Source: Planktosalinus lacus
Lineage (GTDB): Bacteria; Bacteroidota; Bacteroidia; Flavobacteriales; Flavobacteriaceae
Length of the DNA: 64,000 bases
Direction: 5' to 3'
Assembly (NCBI RefSeq): GCF_014640155.1
Contig: NZ_BMGK01000003.1
Location: 124,001 to 188,000, forward strand
Under the pieces are notes generated by a model, which had not been told where the DNA came from, searched no databases, and was given only the letters and a program-made list of their open reading frames with translations. Of the stretch, positions 16,298-23,984 are shown one piece after another; position 1 is the first letter of the stretch, and each line of letters starts with the position of its first letter. The translations under genes were made by a program, and so were the position numbers.

Positions 16298-17206
16298 ATG
16301 ATATTGGGAAAGAATAATAATACAAAAATTGAAATCACGTCTTTACAAAATATGGAATTTTATATCAAACGTGAAGATCAAATCCACCCGTTTGTATCTG
16401 GAAACAAGTACAGAAAATTAAAATACAACCTGCTGGAAGCTAAAAACAAACAAAAAACCACTTTACTAACATTTGGAGGTGCATTTTCCAATCATATAGC
16501 TGCAACTGCTGCTGCGGGAAATGAATTTAATTTTAAAACAATTGGTGTTATAAGAGGGGAAGAGCTAGTAGATAAAGTAGTTGAAAACCCCACACTTGCT
16601 TTTGCGAAAGCAAATGGAATGCAATTACATTTTATTTCAAGGGGTCAATACAATCAAAAAGAATTACAACCGTTTATAAAACAATTGAGAAACCAGTTTG
16701 GAGACTTTTATTTGGTGCCTGAAGGCGGCACCAATCCTTTGGCAATAAAAGGGTGTGAAGAAATTTTGACAAAAGAAGACGCTTTTTTTGACTATATCTG
16801 TGTGCCTGTTGGAACAGGAGGAACTATGGCCGGGTTAATTAACAGCTCATTACCACATCAGAGAATTATCGGTTTTTCGGCTTTAAAAGGTGATTTTTTA
16901 GAAAAAAAAATCAGTCAAATTACCTCAAAATCAAATTGGGAAATTACAGATCAGTTTAGTTTTGGAGGGTATGCTAAAGTTGATGAAACGCTTATTAATT
17001 TTATGAATAACTTTAAAAGTAGCAATAACATTCCACTTGATCCTCTATACACCGGGAAGATGGTTTTTGGAATTTTTGAGCTGGCAAAGACCGGTTTTTT
17101 TTCAAAAAATTCCCGTATTTTAGCCATTCATACCGGAGGTCTGCAAGGTATTCAAGGTATGAATTTACAACTGAAAAAAAGAAATTTACCTCTTATAGAA
17201 ATTTAA
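16298..17206 (+). CDS. PLP-dependent D-cysteine desulfhydrase/ACC deaminase family protein
   Basis: A 302-residue fold-type II PLP enzyme. The Schiff-base lysine is probably K37 in SGNKYRKLKYN. Other family motifs are LLTFGGAFSNHIAATAAAG, YLVPEGGTNPLAIKGC, the phosphate-binding PVGTGGTMAGL and the C-terminal IHTGGLQGIQGM. Members either desulfurate D-cysteine to pyruvate, H2S and ammonia or deaminate 1-aminocyclopropane-1-carboxylate. Active-site residues cannot be assigned by eye, so the exact substrate stays open; desulfhydrase activity is more usual in Bacteroidota. It is followed after 1 base by the glucosaminidase gene and then hemL, in apparent operon spacing. Confidence 0.85.
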   Translation: MILGKNNNTKIEITSLQNMEFYIKREDQIHPFVSGNKYRKLKYNLLEAKNKQKTTLLTFGGAFSNHIAATAAAGNEFNFKTIGVIRGEELVDKVVENPTLAFAKANGMQLHFISRGQYNQKELQPFIKQLRNQFGDFYLVPEGGTNPLAIKGCEEILTKEDAFFDYICVPVGTGGTMAGLINSSLPHQRIIGFSALKGDFLEKKISQITSKSNWEITDQFSFGGYAKVDETLINFMNNFKSSNNIPLDPLYTGKMVFGIFELAKTGFFSKNSRILAIHTGGLQGIQGMNLQLKKRNLPLIEI

Positions 17207-17207
17207 T

Positions 17208-18047
17208 ATGCGTCTTACCTATATTTTTCTGATTTTAATATCTCTTTCATTTCTCACTTCTTGTGGTTCTAAAAAACGTGCTGCAAAAAAAATACCTGCA
17301 AAACGAGAAATTATAAAACCCATTGAAAAAGAAACACCAAAAGTTGTAAACAACATTGAAGAAACTACTCCTGTCACAGTTATAAAAGAGCCACCTGCAA
17401 ATGCCAGTTATGAGGAAACTGTAATGACCTATGTGGAAAACTATAAGCACATTGCAAAAACTGAAATGTTGTTATATGGTATCCCTGCAAGTATAAAAAT
17501 TGCGCAGGGAATATTAGAGTCTGGAGCAGGAAGAGGTGAGCTTTCAAGAAGGTCTAATAACCATTTTGGCATCAAATGTCATACCGGTTGGACTGGTGAA
17601 AGTGTTCGTCATGATGATGATGAATTACAAGAGTGCTTTAGAAAATATAACGACCCAAAATATTCTTTCAGAGACCATTCGTTATTTTTAACAGGAAGGA
17701 GCAGGTATTCAGATTTGTTTAAACTTAAAAAAGATGATTACAAAAGCTGGGCAAAAGGTCTTCGAAAAGCAGGCTATGCAACAGACCCAAGATATCCTGA
17801 TAAATTAATAAATATTATAGAACGCTATGAATTGTATAAAATTGACCAAGAAGTTTTAGGCAATGAAGCAAATATAGCAAACCCTGACACCTCAAAAGTC
17901 AATATCTATACTGTCAGAAAAGGCGATACGCTTTATTCAATCGGTCGAAGATTTAATATTCCTGTTGAAACATTAAAACAATTCAATGGTCTTTTGACTA
18001 ATGATATTAGTGTAGGTCAGGTATTATACTTACATCCTAAAAAATAA
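17208..18047 (+). CDS. lipoprotein N-acetylglucosaminidase with LysM domain
   Basis: A 279-residue peptidoglycan hydrolase. It has a lipoprotein signal ([11 protein letters not shown], Cys19) and a Lys/Pro/Glu-rich linker to ~residue 65. The glucosaminidase (GH73-like) domain spans ~75-215, containing [19 protein letters not shown] with the likely catalytic Glu, then [20 protein letters not shown]. One LysM repeat closes the protein ([19 protein letters not shown]...GQVLYLHP). It probably trims glycan strands from the periplasmic face of the outer membrane. It lies between the PLP desulfhydrase (1-base gap) and hemL (8-base gap), all on the plus strand. Confidence 0.9.
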   Translation: MRLTYIFLILISLSFLTSCGSKKRAAKKIPAKREIIKPIEKETPKVVNNIEETTPVTVIKEPPANASYEETVMTYVENYKHIAKTEMLLYGIPASIKIAQGILESGAGRGELSRRSNNHFGIKCHTGWTGESVRHDDDELQECFRKYNDPKYSFRDHSLFLTGRSRYSDLFKLKKDDYKSWAKGLRKAGYATDPRYPDKLINIIERYELYKIDQEVLGNEANIANPDTSKVNIYTVRKGDTLYSIGRRFNIPVETLKQFNGLLTNDISVGQVLYLHPKK

Positions 18048-18055
18048 TTTCAAAA

Positions 18056-19345
18056 ATGATTTATAAAAGAAGTAGTGCTTTATTTTCTGAAGCAGAAAAA
18101 GTTATACCCGGAGGAGTCAATTCCCCTGTTAGGGCATTTAAAGCAGTGGGTGGCACACCTATATTTGTTGAAAAAGCCAAAGGGGCTTATTTGTATGATG
18201 CAGATGGAAACCAGTTGATTGATTATATAAATTCCTGGGGTCCTATGATTTTAGGTCATGCCTTTACTCCTGTAGTTCAAGCTGTAATTGAAAAAGCAAA
18301 ATTAGGTACTTCATATGGAATGCCAACCGAAGTTGAAACCAAAATAGCACAACTTGCAGTATCAATGGTTCCAAATATTGATAAAATTAGATTTGTCAAT
18401 AGCGGAACAGAAGCATGTATGAGTGCTGTACGTTTAGCAAGAGGATTCACAGGAAAAGATAAAATCATCAAATTTGCAGGTTGCTACCACGGCCATAGTG
18501 ATTCATTTTTGATTCAGGCAGGAAGTGGTGCAGTTACATTTGGTTCACCAAACAGTCCAGGAGTTACTATTGGAACAGCAAAAGATACTCTACTGGCACA
18601 ATTCAATAATCTTGAAAGTGTAGAACAACTTGTGAAAGCAAATGAAAATGAAATTGCATGTATCATTGTTGAGCCTGTCCCAGGAAATATGGGCTGCATT
18701 CCACCAAATAAAGGATTTTTAGAAGGCTTGAGAACATTGTGTGATGAAAATGGAGTATTATTGATTTTTGATGAAGTGATGACCGGTTTTCGTTTAGCTA
18801 AGGGAGGTGCTCAAGAACGATTAGAAGTCAATGCTGATATTGTATGCTTTGGTAAAGTTATTGGAGGTGGTTTACCCGTTGGAGCATTTGCCTCACGCAA
18901 TGAAATCATGAAATTTTTAGCTCCCGAAGGACCTGTTTATCAAGCAGGCACTTTGAGCGGAAACCCGCTTGCAATGGCTGCTGGGTTAGCTATGCTTACA
19001 GAATTGGATGAAAATCCATCAATCTTTGAGTCGTTGGATGAAAAAACGGCTTACCTTCATAAAGGGCTGAGTAAAGTTTTTGAAAGCAATCAAATTGTTC
19101 ATACCATTAATAGAATTGGGTCGATGATATCTGTGCATTTTTCTGAAGAGAATGTAGTAGATTTTGAATCTGCAGCTCTAGGAAACAATGAAAACTTCAA
19201 ACAATTTTTTCACGGGATGCTTCAAGAAGGTGTTTATATAGCTCCAAGTTCTTTTGAAACCTGGTTTTTGACTGACGCATTGACTTATAAAGACCTCGAT
19301 TTTACCATTGCAGCTTGTGAACGGGTAGTTCAAAAAATGAAATAA
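18056..19345 (+). CDS. hemL: glutamate-1-semialdehyde 2,1-aminomutase
   Basis: A 429-residue class III PLP aminotransferase family enzyme that makes 5-aminolevulinate from glutamate-1-semialdehyde, the C5 route to heme. Diagnostic motifs are [19 protein letters not shown] near the N-terminus, [25 protein letters not shown], the PLP-Asp segment [11 protein letters not shown], and [14 protein letters not shown] with the Schiff-base lysine. Length and start match the family. The gene ends 31 bases before a strong bidirectional terminator. It is the last gene of the 16298-19345 group. Confidence 0.96.
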   Translation: MIYKRSSALFSEAEKVIPGGVNSPVRAFKAVGGTPIFVEKAKGAYLYDADGNQLIDYINSWGPMILGHAFTPVVQAVIEKAKLGTSYGMPTEVETKIAQLAVSMVPNIDKIRFVNSGTEACMSAVRLARGFTGKDKIIKFAGCYHGHSDSFLIQAGSGAVTFGSPNSPGVTIGTAKDTLLAQFNNLESVEQLVKANENEIACIIVEPVPGNMGCIPPNKGFLEGLRTLCDENGVLLIFDEVMTGFRLAKGGAQERLEVNADIVCFGKVIGGGLPVGAFASRNEIMKFLAPEGPVYQAGTLSGNPLAMAAGLAMLTELDENPSIFESLDEKTAYLHKGLSKVFESNQIVHTINRIGSMISVHFSEENVVDFESAALGNNENFKQFFHGMLQEGVYIAPSSFETWFLTDALTYKDLDFTIAACERVVQKMK

Positions 19346-19376
19346 CTCTTAATGTTTTCAAAAAGTTATAAATAAA

Positions 19377-19401
19377 AAAAGCCGGATAAAATCCGGCTTT
19401 T
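19377..19401. terminator. bidirectional terminator after hemL
   Basis: Perfect 11-bp stem AAAAGCCGGAT / ATCCGGCTTTT (19377-19387 and 19391-19401) with a 3-base AAA loop, A-tract on the left and T-tract on the right. It serves both hemL and the convergent gene at 19421. Confidence 0.9.
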
Positions 19402-19420
19402 AAATTATGTATGAGAAATA

Positions 19421-19753
19421 TTACTTCTCAATAGTTGCTTTATATTTTTGATATTGTTCTGCTGTTAATGTCGCTTTGAGCTCCTTTTCAAATGTTGCAT
19501 CAATCTCTTTTTTTGCAGCTAAAACGCTGGCATTGTTAAGATCTTTACCGGCAACTTGTTTGTCATATGCTGCTTCTTTTTTCACAAAAACCCTAAAAAG
19601 TGCTCTTTGTTGCTCACCGTTTAGATTAAGCGTTTCTGTAATTTCAGCCACTTTCATTTTGGCTGTATCTTCCGGGCGTTGTTGAGCAAGTGCATCTTGA
19701 GACGAAAAACCTATTGCTAACATAAACACCATTAAGGTTAAGAATTTTTTCAT
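19421..19753 (-). CDS. small exported Spy/CpxP-like hypothetical protein
   Basis: A 110-residue exported protein with signal peptide (LTLMVFMLAIGFSSQDALA, cleavage before QQRPED). The mature part is almost all helical. It has a pattern of NLNGEQQRALFRVF followed by a second ATLTAEQYQKYKATIEK element, resembling the LTxxQ repeats of Spy/CpxP periplasmic chaperones. The family is suggested by pattern only. It resembles the neighbouring gene at 19876, so the pair may be diverged paralogues. A perfect 8+3+8 palindrome lies 14 bases upstream of its ATG. Confidence 0.7.
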   Translation of the reverse strand: MKKFLTLMVFMLAIGFSSQDALAQQRPEDTAKMKVAEITETLNLNGEQQRALFRVFVKKEAAYDKQVAGKDLNNASVLAAKKEIDATFEKELKATLTAEQYQKYKATIEK

Positions 19754-19767
19754 TTTGATTTGTTTTA

Positions 19768-19786
19768 ATTTTAGTTTGACTAAAAT
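19768..19786. promoter_or_regulatory. operator-like palindrome upstream of the gene at 19421
   Basis: ATTTTAGT-TTG-ACTAAAAT is a perfect 8-bp inverted repeat around a 3-base centre, 14 bases before the ATG at 19753 on the minus strand. No T-run or GC-rich stem is present, so a protein-binding site is more likely than a terminator. Confidence 0.45.
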
Positions 19787-19813
19787 AGTTATTTATTACT
19801 TTCTAACCAATAA

Positions 19814-19859
19814 TTAAGCCAAAAATAGATTCAAATGTGAACAACAATTTTTGGCTTAA
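19814..19859 (-). terminator. probable terminator of the gene at 19876
   Basis: Perfect 13-bp inverted repeat TTAAGCCAAAAAT (19814-19826) / ATTTTTGGCTTAA (19847-19859) with a 20-base loop, 17 bases past the stop of the minus-strand gene at 19876. It is AT-rich and followed on the minus strand by TTATT. The long loop leaves some doubt about efficiency. Confidence 0.55.
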
Positions 19860-19875
19860 CAAAGTAAAGTGGAAT

Positions 19876-20304
19876 TTACTGTTTTTTATTACGATTAAAT
19901 GAGGACTTATTTTTTTTACCTCTTTTCATATTTTCTTTCCATGCATTGTATTGACTTTCTGTAAGAATGGTTTTCATTTTATCCTGATAGTCTTTACGCA
20001 TTTCCAATCTGGCATTGGTTTTTTGGTAATACCCCGTTTGCTCAGAGTTCTTTTGGAATTTCGCACTTTTTTCAGCACGTTCGTTGGCCATTTCCAAATG
20101 GAGTTTTTTTATTTCTTCTTGTTGTGCCGCTGTTAAATCAAGGTGTAAAGCAAGACGTTTTGTTTTTAAATCAGCTCTTTGTTGAGGAGTGAAGTCTTGT
20201 TTCTCTTGCTTCATTTTCTGCTGCATTTCTTGTTTTCTTTCTCTATCTTGGCTAAATCCTGCAGTTGTTGCAAGTACTAAAGCAATAATCAATAATTTTT
20301 TCAT
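19876..20304 (-). CDS. exported Spy/CpxP-like protein, Lys/Gln-rich
   Basis: A 142-residue exported protein with signal peptide (LLIIALVLATTAGFS, cleavage before QDRER). The mature chain is highly charged and helical (ERKQEMQQKMKQEKQD). It contains an LTxxQ-type motif (HLDLTAAQQEEIKKLHLEM) and a second similar element (TILTESQYNAWKENM), as in Spy/CpxP envelope chaperones. The C-terminus is very basic (MKRGKKNKSSFNRNKKQ). It is probably a periplasmic stress or chaperone protein, inferred from pattern only. No envelope-stress regulator gene is nearby. Confidence 0.7.
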   Translation of the reverse strand: MKKLLIIALVLATTAGFSQDRERKQEMQQKMKQEKQDFTPQQRADLKTKRLALHLDLTAAQQEEIKKLHLEMANERAEKSAKFQKNSEQTGYYQKTNARLEMRKDYQDKMKTILTESQYNAWKENMKRGKKNKSSFNRNKKQ

Positions 20305-20390
20305 TTTTAAATATTTTAAGAGTGTTTACTTATTTGACATAGAAAAGTTGTATTGGTTTAACTCATAGTGCAATTTTATGATATATTTAT

Positions 20391-20424
20391 AATAAAAAAG
20401 AGAACCCTTATAAGGATCCTCTTT
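20391..20424 (-). terminator. terminator of lysS
   Basis: Two-part stem: AAAGAG (20397-20402) pairs with CTCTTT (20419-20424), and the inner CCTTATAAGG (20406-20415) is self-complementary. On the minus strand it is followed by TTTTTTATT, giving the U-run of an intrinsic terminator 30 bases past the lysS stop. Confidence 0.7.
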
Positions 20425-20454
20425 CAATTTCAAGATGAGATGTGTTATTTTTGA

Positions 20455-22140
20455 TTAATTTATTTCTACAAACAGACCTTCATTGTTTTTTTCAACTTTA
20501 GCCACTTTTTTTGAAGTAAGGCCTTTGATGGCTTTATCCCATTTCTTGTTTGAGAGTTCTGTTTGAATTTTAAGCTCTTCTAAATCCATTTTTTGGTTGG
20601 GTTTCAGAATTGAAAGCACCAGTTTTTCATCTTCAGAAAGTTCTATTTTTCGTTCAGGTTTCATTTGTGGGAAGAATAGTACTTCTTGTATTGACGGATT
20701 GTTTGTTAAAAACATCACGAGTCTGTCCATTCCAATTCCGAGACCCGAGGTAGGAGGCATCCCATATTCCAATGCTCTCACAAAATCTTTATCAATAAAC
20801 ATGGCTTCATCGTCTCCTTTTTCGCTTAAGCTTAGTTGCTCTTCAAATCGTTGTAACTGATCGATGGGGTCATTCAACTCTGTATATGCGTTGGCGATTT
20901 CTTTGCCGCATACCATTAATTCAAATCGTTCAGTAAGTTCCGGATTGTCACGGTGTTCTTTACAAAGCGGACTCATTTCTTTTGGGTAGTCTGTAATGAA
21001 TGTAGGCTGAATGAAATTACCTTCACACTTTTCACCGAAAATTTCATCAATAATTTTACCTTTCCCCATGGTTTTATCAACCTTAACTCCCATTTTGATT
21101 GCAGCCCCACGAAGCTCTTCTTCAGTTTTACCACTAATGTCAAAACCGGTGAAGTTTTTGATTGCATCGGTCATTGAGACCCTTGGATAGGGTGCTTTAA
21201 AATCAATTTCGTGTGAGGTATATGTAGCTTTTGTTGTTCCGTTTACTGCTATGGCACAATATTCAAGCAATTGTTCGGTAAAATCCATCATCCAGTTGTA
21301 GTCTTTGTATGCTACATAGATTTCCATGGCAGTAAATTCAGGATTGTGGGTGCGATCCATGCCTTCATTTCTAAAGTTTTTAGAAAATTCATAGACACCG
21401 TCAAAACCTCCAACTATGAGCCTTTTTAGATACAACTCGTTGGCAATTCTCAAATAAAGTGGAATGTCAAGTGCATTGTGGTGAGTTACAAAAGGTTTTG
21501 CCGCTGCACCACCGGGGATGGGTTGCAAAATAGGTGTCTCAACTTCAAAATAGTTACGTTCGTTGAAAAAGGTACGCATGGCGTTAAAGAGCTTAGTGCG
21601 TTTAACGAATACGTCCTTTACGTACGGATTAACAACCAAATCGGCATAACGTTGGCGGTAACGCATTTCTGGGTCGTTAAACTCATCGTAAGTATTGCCT
21701 TCACTATCGGTTTTTGGAAGGGGCAAGGGTTTTAACGATTTGCTCAATAAAGTGAATTTTTTAACCATCACGGTTTTTTCCCCAACCTGAGTATTGAATA
21801 GCTCTCCTTCAATACCTATAAAATCACCAATGTCTAATAGTTTTTTATAAACCTCGTTGTAGAGTGTTTTGTCATCACCCGTGCAAATTTCGTCTCGGTT
21901 GAAATACACTTGAATGCGTCCTTCAGAATCTTGAAGTTCTGCAAAAGATGCCTTACCCTGGATGCGTCTTGACATAAGCCTTCCGGCTATAATTACCTTT
22001 TTACCTTCTTCAAAGTTTTGTTTTATTTTTTTAGAAGTATTATTTACCGGAAATAATGCAGCCGGATAAGGGTTGATGTTCATCGCTCTCAACTGAGTGA
22101 GTTTTTCTCTGCGTACTAATTCTTGTTCTGAAAGTTGCAT
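20455..22140 (-). CDS. lysS: lysyl-tRNA synthetase (class II)
   Basis: A 561-residue LysRS that charges tRNA-Lys. An OB-fold anticodon-binding domain covers ~50-160 (VIIAGRLMSRRIQGKASFAEL). The class II catalytic core follows, with motif 2 in FRNEGMDRTHNPEFTAMEIY and motif 3 in GLGIGMDRLVMFLTN. It is ~60 residues longer than E. coli LysS. After motif 3 and FFPQMKPE comes an extra segment starting KIELSEDEKLVLSILKPNQK and ending with a winged-helix-like pattern, an extension known in Bacteroidota enzymes. The ATG at 22140 is unambiguous. A TATCTTTG -7 element lies 24 bases upstream and a terminator follows. Confidence 0.97.
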   Translation of the reverse strand: MQLSEQELVRREKLTQLRAMNINPYPAALFPVNNTSKKIKQNFEEGKKVIIAGRLMSRRIQGKASFAELQDSEGRIQVYFNRDEICTGDDKTLYNEVYKKLLDIGDFIGIEGELFNTQVGEKTVMVKKFTLLSKSLKPLPLPKTDSEGNTYDEFNDPEMRYRQRYADLVVNPYVKDVFVKRTKLFNAMRTFFNERNYFEVETPILQPIPGGAAAKPFVTHHNALDIPLYLRIANELYLKRLIVGGFDGVYEFSKNFRNEGMDRTHNPEFTAMEIYVAYKDYNWMMDFTEQLLEYCAIAVNGTTKATYTSHEIDFKAPYPRVSMTDAIKNFTGFDISGKTEEELRGAAIKMGVKVDKTMGKGKIIDEIFGEKCEGNFIQPTFITDYPKEMSPLCKEHRDNPELTERFELMVCGKEIANAYTELNDPIDQLQRFEEQLSLSEKGDDEAMFIDKDFVRALEYGMPPTSGLGIGMDRLVMFLTNNPSIQEVLFFPQMKPERKIELSEDEKLVLSILKPNQKMDLEELKIQTELSNKKWDKAIKGLTSKKVAKVEKNNEGLFVEIN

Positions 22141-22163
22141 GTTTAATTCTAATTTTGAAGGGG

Positions 22164-22171
22164 CAAAGATA
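22164..22171 (-). promoter_or_regulatory. -7 promoter element for lysS
   Basis: Reads TATCTTTG on the minus strand (TAnnTTTG consensus), ending 24 bases before the lysS ATG. No exact -33 TTG at 19-21 bp was found. Confidence 0.55.
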
Positions 22172-22284
22172 CGTTTTTGTTAAAAATATTTGTAACATTT
22201 AGCACGTTAAGTATTCTTATAATCAGTTATAAATTCTATTTTTGAAAGAGGCTTAGCTCTAATTTTTTTAATTTTTTATAAACA

Positions 22285-22443
22285 ATGAGTATTTGGAGAG
22301 TTATTTTAGCTATTATATTTCCACCATTATCAGTGATAGATAAAGGTTGTGGTTCAATTATAATTGTATTAATTCTCACTTTTTTGGGATGGATTCCCGG
22401 TGTTATCGCCGCGTTAATTATCTTGAATAACCCTAAAAATTAA
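22285..22443 (+). CDS. Pmp3/YqaE family small membrane protein
   Basis: A 52-codon gene starting at ATG 22285 and ending TAA 22441-22443. The protein opens MSIWRVILAIIFPPLSVIDK and has two hydrophobic helices joined by GCG, with LGWIPGVIAALIIL in the second. The FPPL-x(n)-GC-x(n)-GWIPGxIxA pattern is that of the Pmp3/YqaE proteolipid family (UPF0057), small membrane proteins linked to membrane potential and salt or cold stress. It ends 4 bases before the next gene's ATG and probably shares its transcript. Family members are normally 50-60 residues, so this is full length. Confidence 0.88.
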   Translation: MSIWRVILAIIFPPLSVIDKGCGSIIIVLILTFLGWIPGVIAALIILNNPKN

Positions 22444-22447
22444 TTTC

Positions 22448-23191
22448 ATGAAACTGTACTTTTCTATAAGTTTAATACTACTATTGTTTGTTTTTGCTTC
22501 GTGTGAATTTTCAGAGACAATGGTTTTACAAAACAATGGCAGTGGAACGATGACCATAAAAATGGATGCCTCAGATGTTATAAAAATGGTATCTACAATG
22601 AAAGAGGAGGGCGAAAATATTAAATCTGAAGATAAACTGGACACGACTTTTTATTTTAAAGAGTTTTTGGCTCAAAATAAAGACAGCATAAGACAACTTT
22701 CTGAAGAACAACAACAAAAACTACAAAAACTAGAACCTTATGGAATTCACATAAAAATGGATGCAGAGGAAGGAATATTAAACTATGATGTATTTCTTGA
22801 GTTTAATTCTATCACTGAAGCAAACAATATGTTTGATGTTTTTAATCAGATTGGAAAAACAGGTGTGAATACTTCGTCTGAAGCAAACACTTCTCTTTCA
22901 CAGAAAAGTATAAAAGTGACTTATAGTTTTGAAAATTTTGTTTTCAAAAGAGATGCTTACATTGCAGATAAAGAGTTGTACCAACAGGAAATGGATAGTT
23001 TGAAAAACATAGAAATGATGCTGAGTGGCTCACATTATAAACTCAATTATACCTTTCCTTCAAAAATTAAATCCACCACCCAACCTGATGCTAACTTAAG
23101 TCAGGACAGAAAAACCTTGTTTTATCAGGTTGAGTACCTCGACTTCCTTAAAAATCCTGACTTGATGGATATTGAAGTCGTTTTAGAATAG
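22448..23191 (+). CDS. uncharacterised lipoprotein
   Basis: A 247-residue predicted lipoprotein (SLILLLFVFASC, lipid Cys19). The mature protein starts EFSETMVLQNNGSGTMTIKMD. It has a duplicated-looking alpha/beta pattern in which the segment GIHIKMDAEEGILNYDVFLEF echoes the N-terminal part. Residues ~80-95 are Gln/Glu-rich (LSEEQQQKLQKLEPYG). It could belong to the group of LppM-like or DUF-type lipoproteins, but I cannot name a family. The Pmp3-like gene sits directly upstream (4-base gap) and lipB downstream has its own promoter. Confidence 0.7.
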   Translation: MKLYFSISLILLLFVFASCEFSETMVLQNNGSGTMTIKMDASDVIKMVSTMKEEGENIKSEDKLDTTFYFKEFLAQNKDSIRQLSEEQQQKLQKLEPYGIHIKMDAEEGILNYDVFLEFNSITEANNMFDVFNQIGKTGVNTSSEANTSLSQKSIKVTYSFENFVFKRDAYIADKELYQQEMDSLKNIEMMLSGSHYKLNYTFPSKIKSTTQPDANLSQDRKTLFYQVEYLDFLKNPDLMDIEVVLE

Positions 23192-23227
23192 TGATTGACT
23201 TTTTAAGACTAAAATTATTTTTAAATC

Positions 23228-23260
23228 TTTGACTTAAGTTTTAAATGTGCAGTAACTTTG
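23228..23260 (+). promoter_or_regulatory. consensus promoter of lipB
   Basis: TTTG at 23228-23231 and TAACTTTG at 23253-23260, separated by 21 bases: a full match to the Bacteroidota -33/-7 promoter. The -7 box ends only 4 bases before the lipB ATG at 23265, so transcription should start at or within a base or two of the start codon. Confidence 0.7.
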
Positions 23261-23264
23261 TGCG

Positions 23265-23963
23265 ATGAACAAAAAAGTAATCTTAAAGAATTTAGGACTC
23301 AAAGATTATAAAGAAACCTGGGACTTTCAGGAAACTCTTTTTCAATCTATAATTAGCATAAAAAGCAATAACCGAAATCAAAACACAACGTTAGATACAC
23401 CAAATCATTTACTTTTTGTAGAACATCCCCATGTATATACACTTGGAAAAAGTGGTGATCTCAGCAATTTATTGATTTCAGAAAAACAACTGGCAGAAAA
23501 ACAAGCTACTTTTTATAGAATAAACCGTGGAGGTGATATAACATATCACGGTCCGGGTCAGATTGTTGGCTATCCGATATTAGATTTAGAAAACTTTTTT
23601 TCAGACATTCATAAATACCTTCGGTTATTGGAAGAAGTGATTATACTTACATTAAAAGAATATGGAATTAACTCTGAACGCTCTCCTGGCCAAACGGGTG
23701 TTTGGCTAGATTCAGGAACCCCTTTTGCGCGAAAAATTTGTGCTTTGGGAGTGCGCACCAGCAGATGGGTTACAATGCATGGGTTTGCATTCAATGTAAA
23801 TGCAGATTTAGGCTACTTTGATCACATCATTCCCTGTGGTATAAAGGAAAAAGCAGTTACTTCACTAAATGTGGAATTGGGTGTGAAAGAAGTCTCTCAA
23901 GTAGAAGTTAGGGAAAAAATCTTGAAACATTTCGCTGCACTTTTTGGTGCTGAACTGATTTAA
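23265..23963 (+). CDS. lipB: lipoyl(octanoyl) transferase
   Basis: A 232-residue LipB, which moves octanoate from acyl carrier protein to lipoyl domains, the first step of lipoate synthesis. Family motifs are LLFVEHPHVYTLGKSGD, RGGDITYHGPGQIVGYPI and KICALGVRTSRWVTMHGFAFN, which includes the catalytic Cys-Lys region, followed by FDHIIPCGI. Lipoyl domains needing this modification are encoded at 2337 and 49195. The promoter abuts the start codon, suggesting a leaderless mRNA. Convergent with the large lipoprotein gene at 23985. Confidence 0.95.
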   Translation: MNKKVILKNLGLKDYKETWDFQETLFQSIISIKSNNRNQNTTLDTPNHLLFVEHPHVYTLGKSGDLSNLLISEKQLAEKQATFYRINRGGDITYHGPGQIVGYPILDLENFFSDIHKYLRLLEEVIILTLKEYGINSERSPGQTGVWLDSGTPFARKICALGVRTSRWVTMHGFAFNVNADLGYFDHIIPCGIKEKAVTSLNVELGVKEVSQVEVREKILKHFAALFGAELI

Positions 23964-23984
23964 AGTGATAATTCGGTTGAAGCT

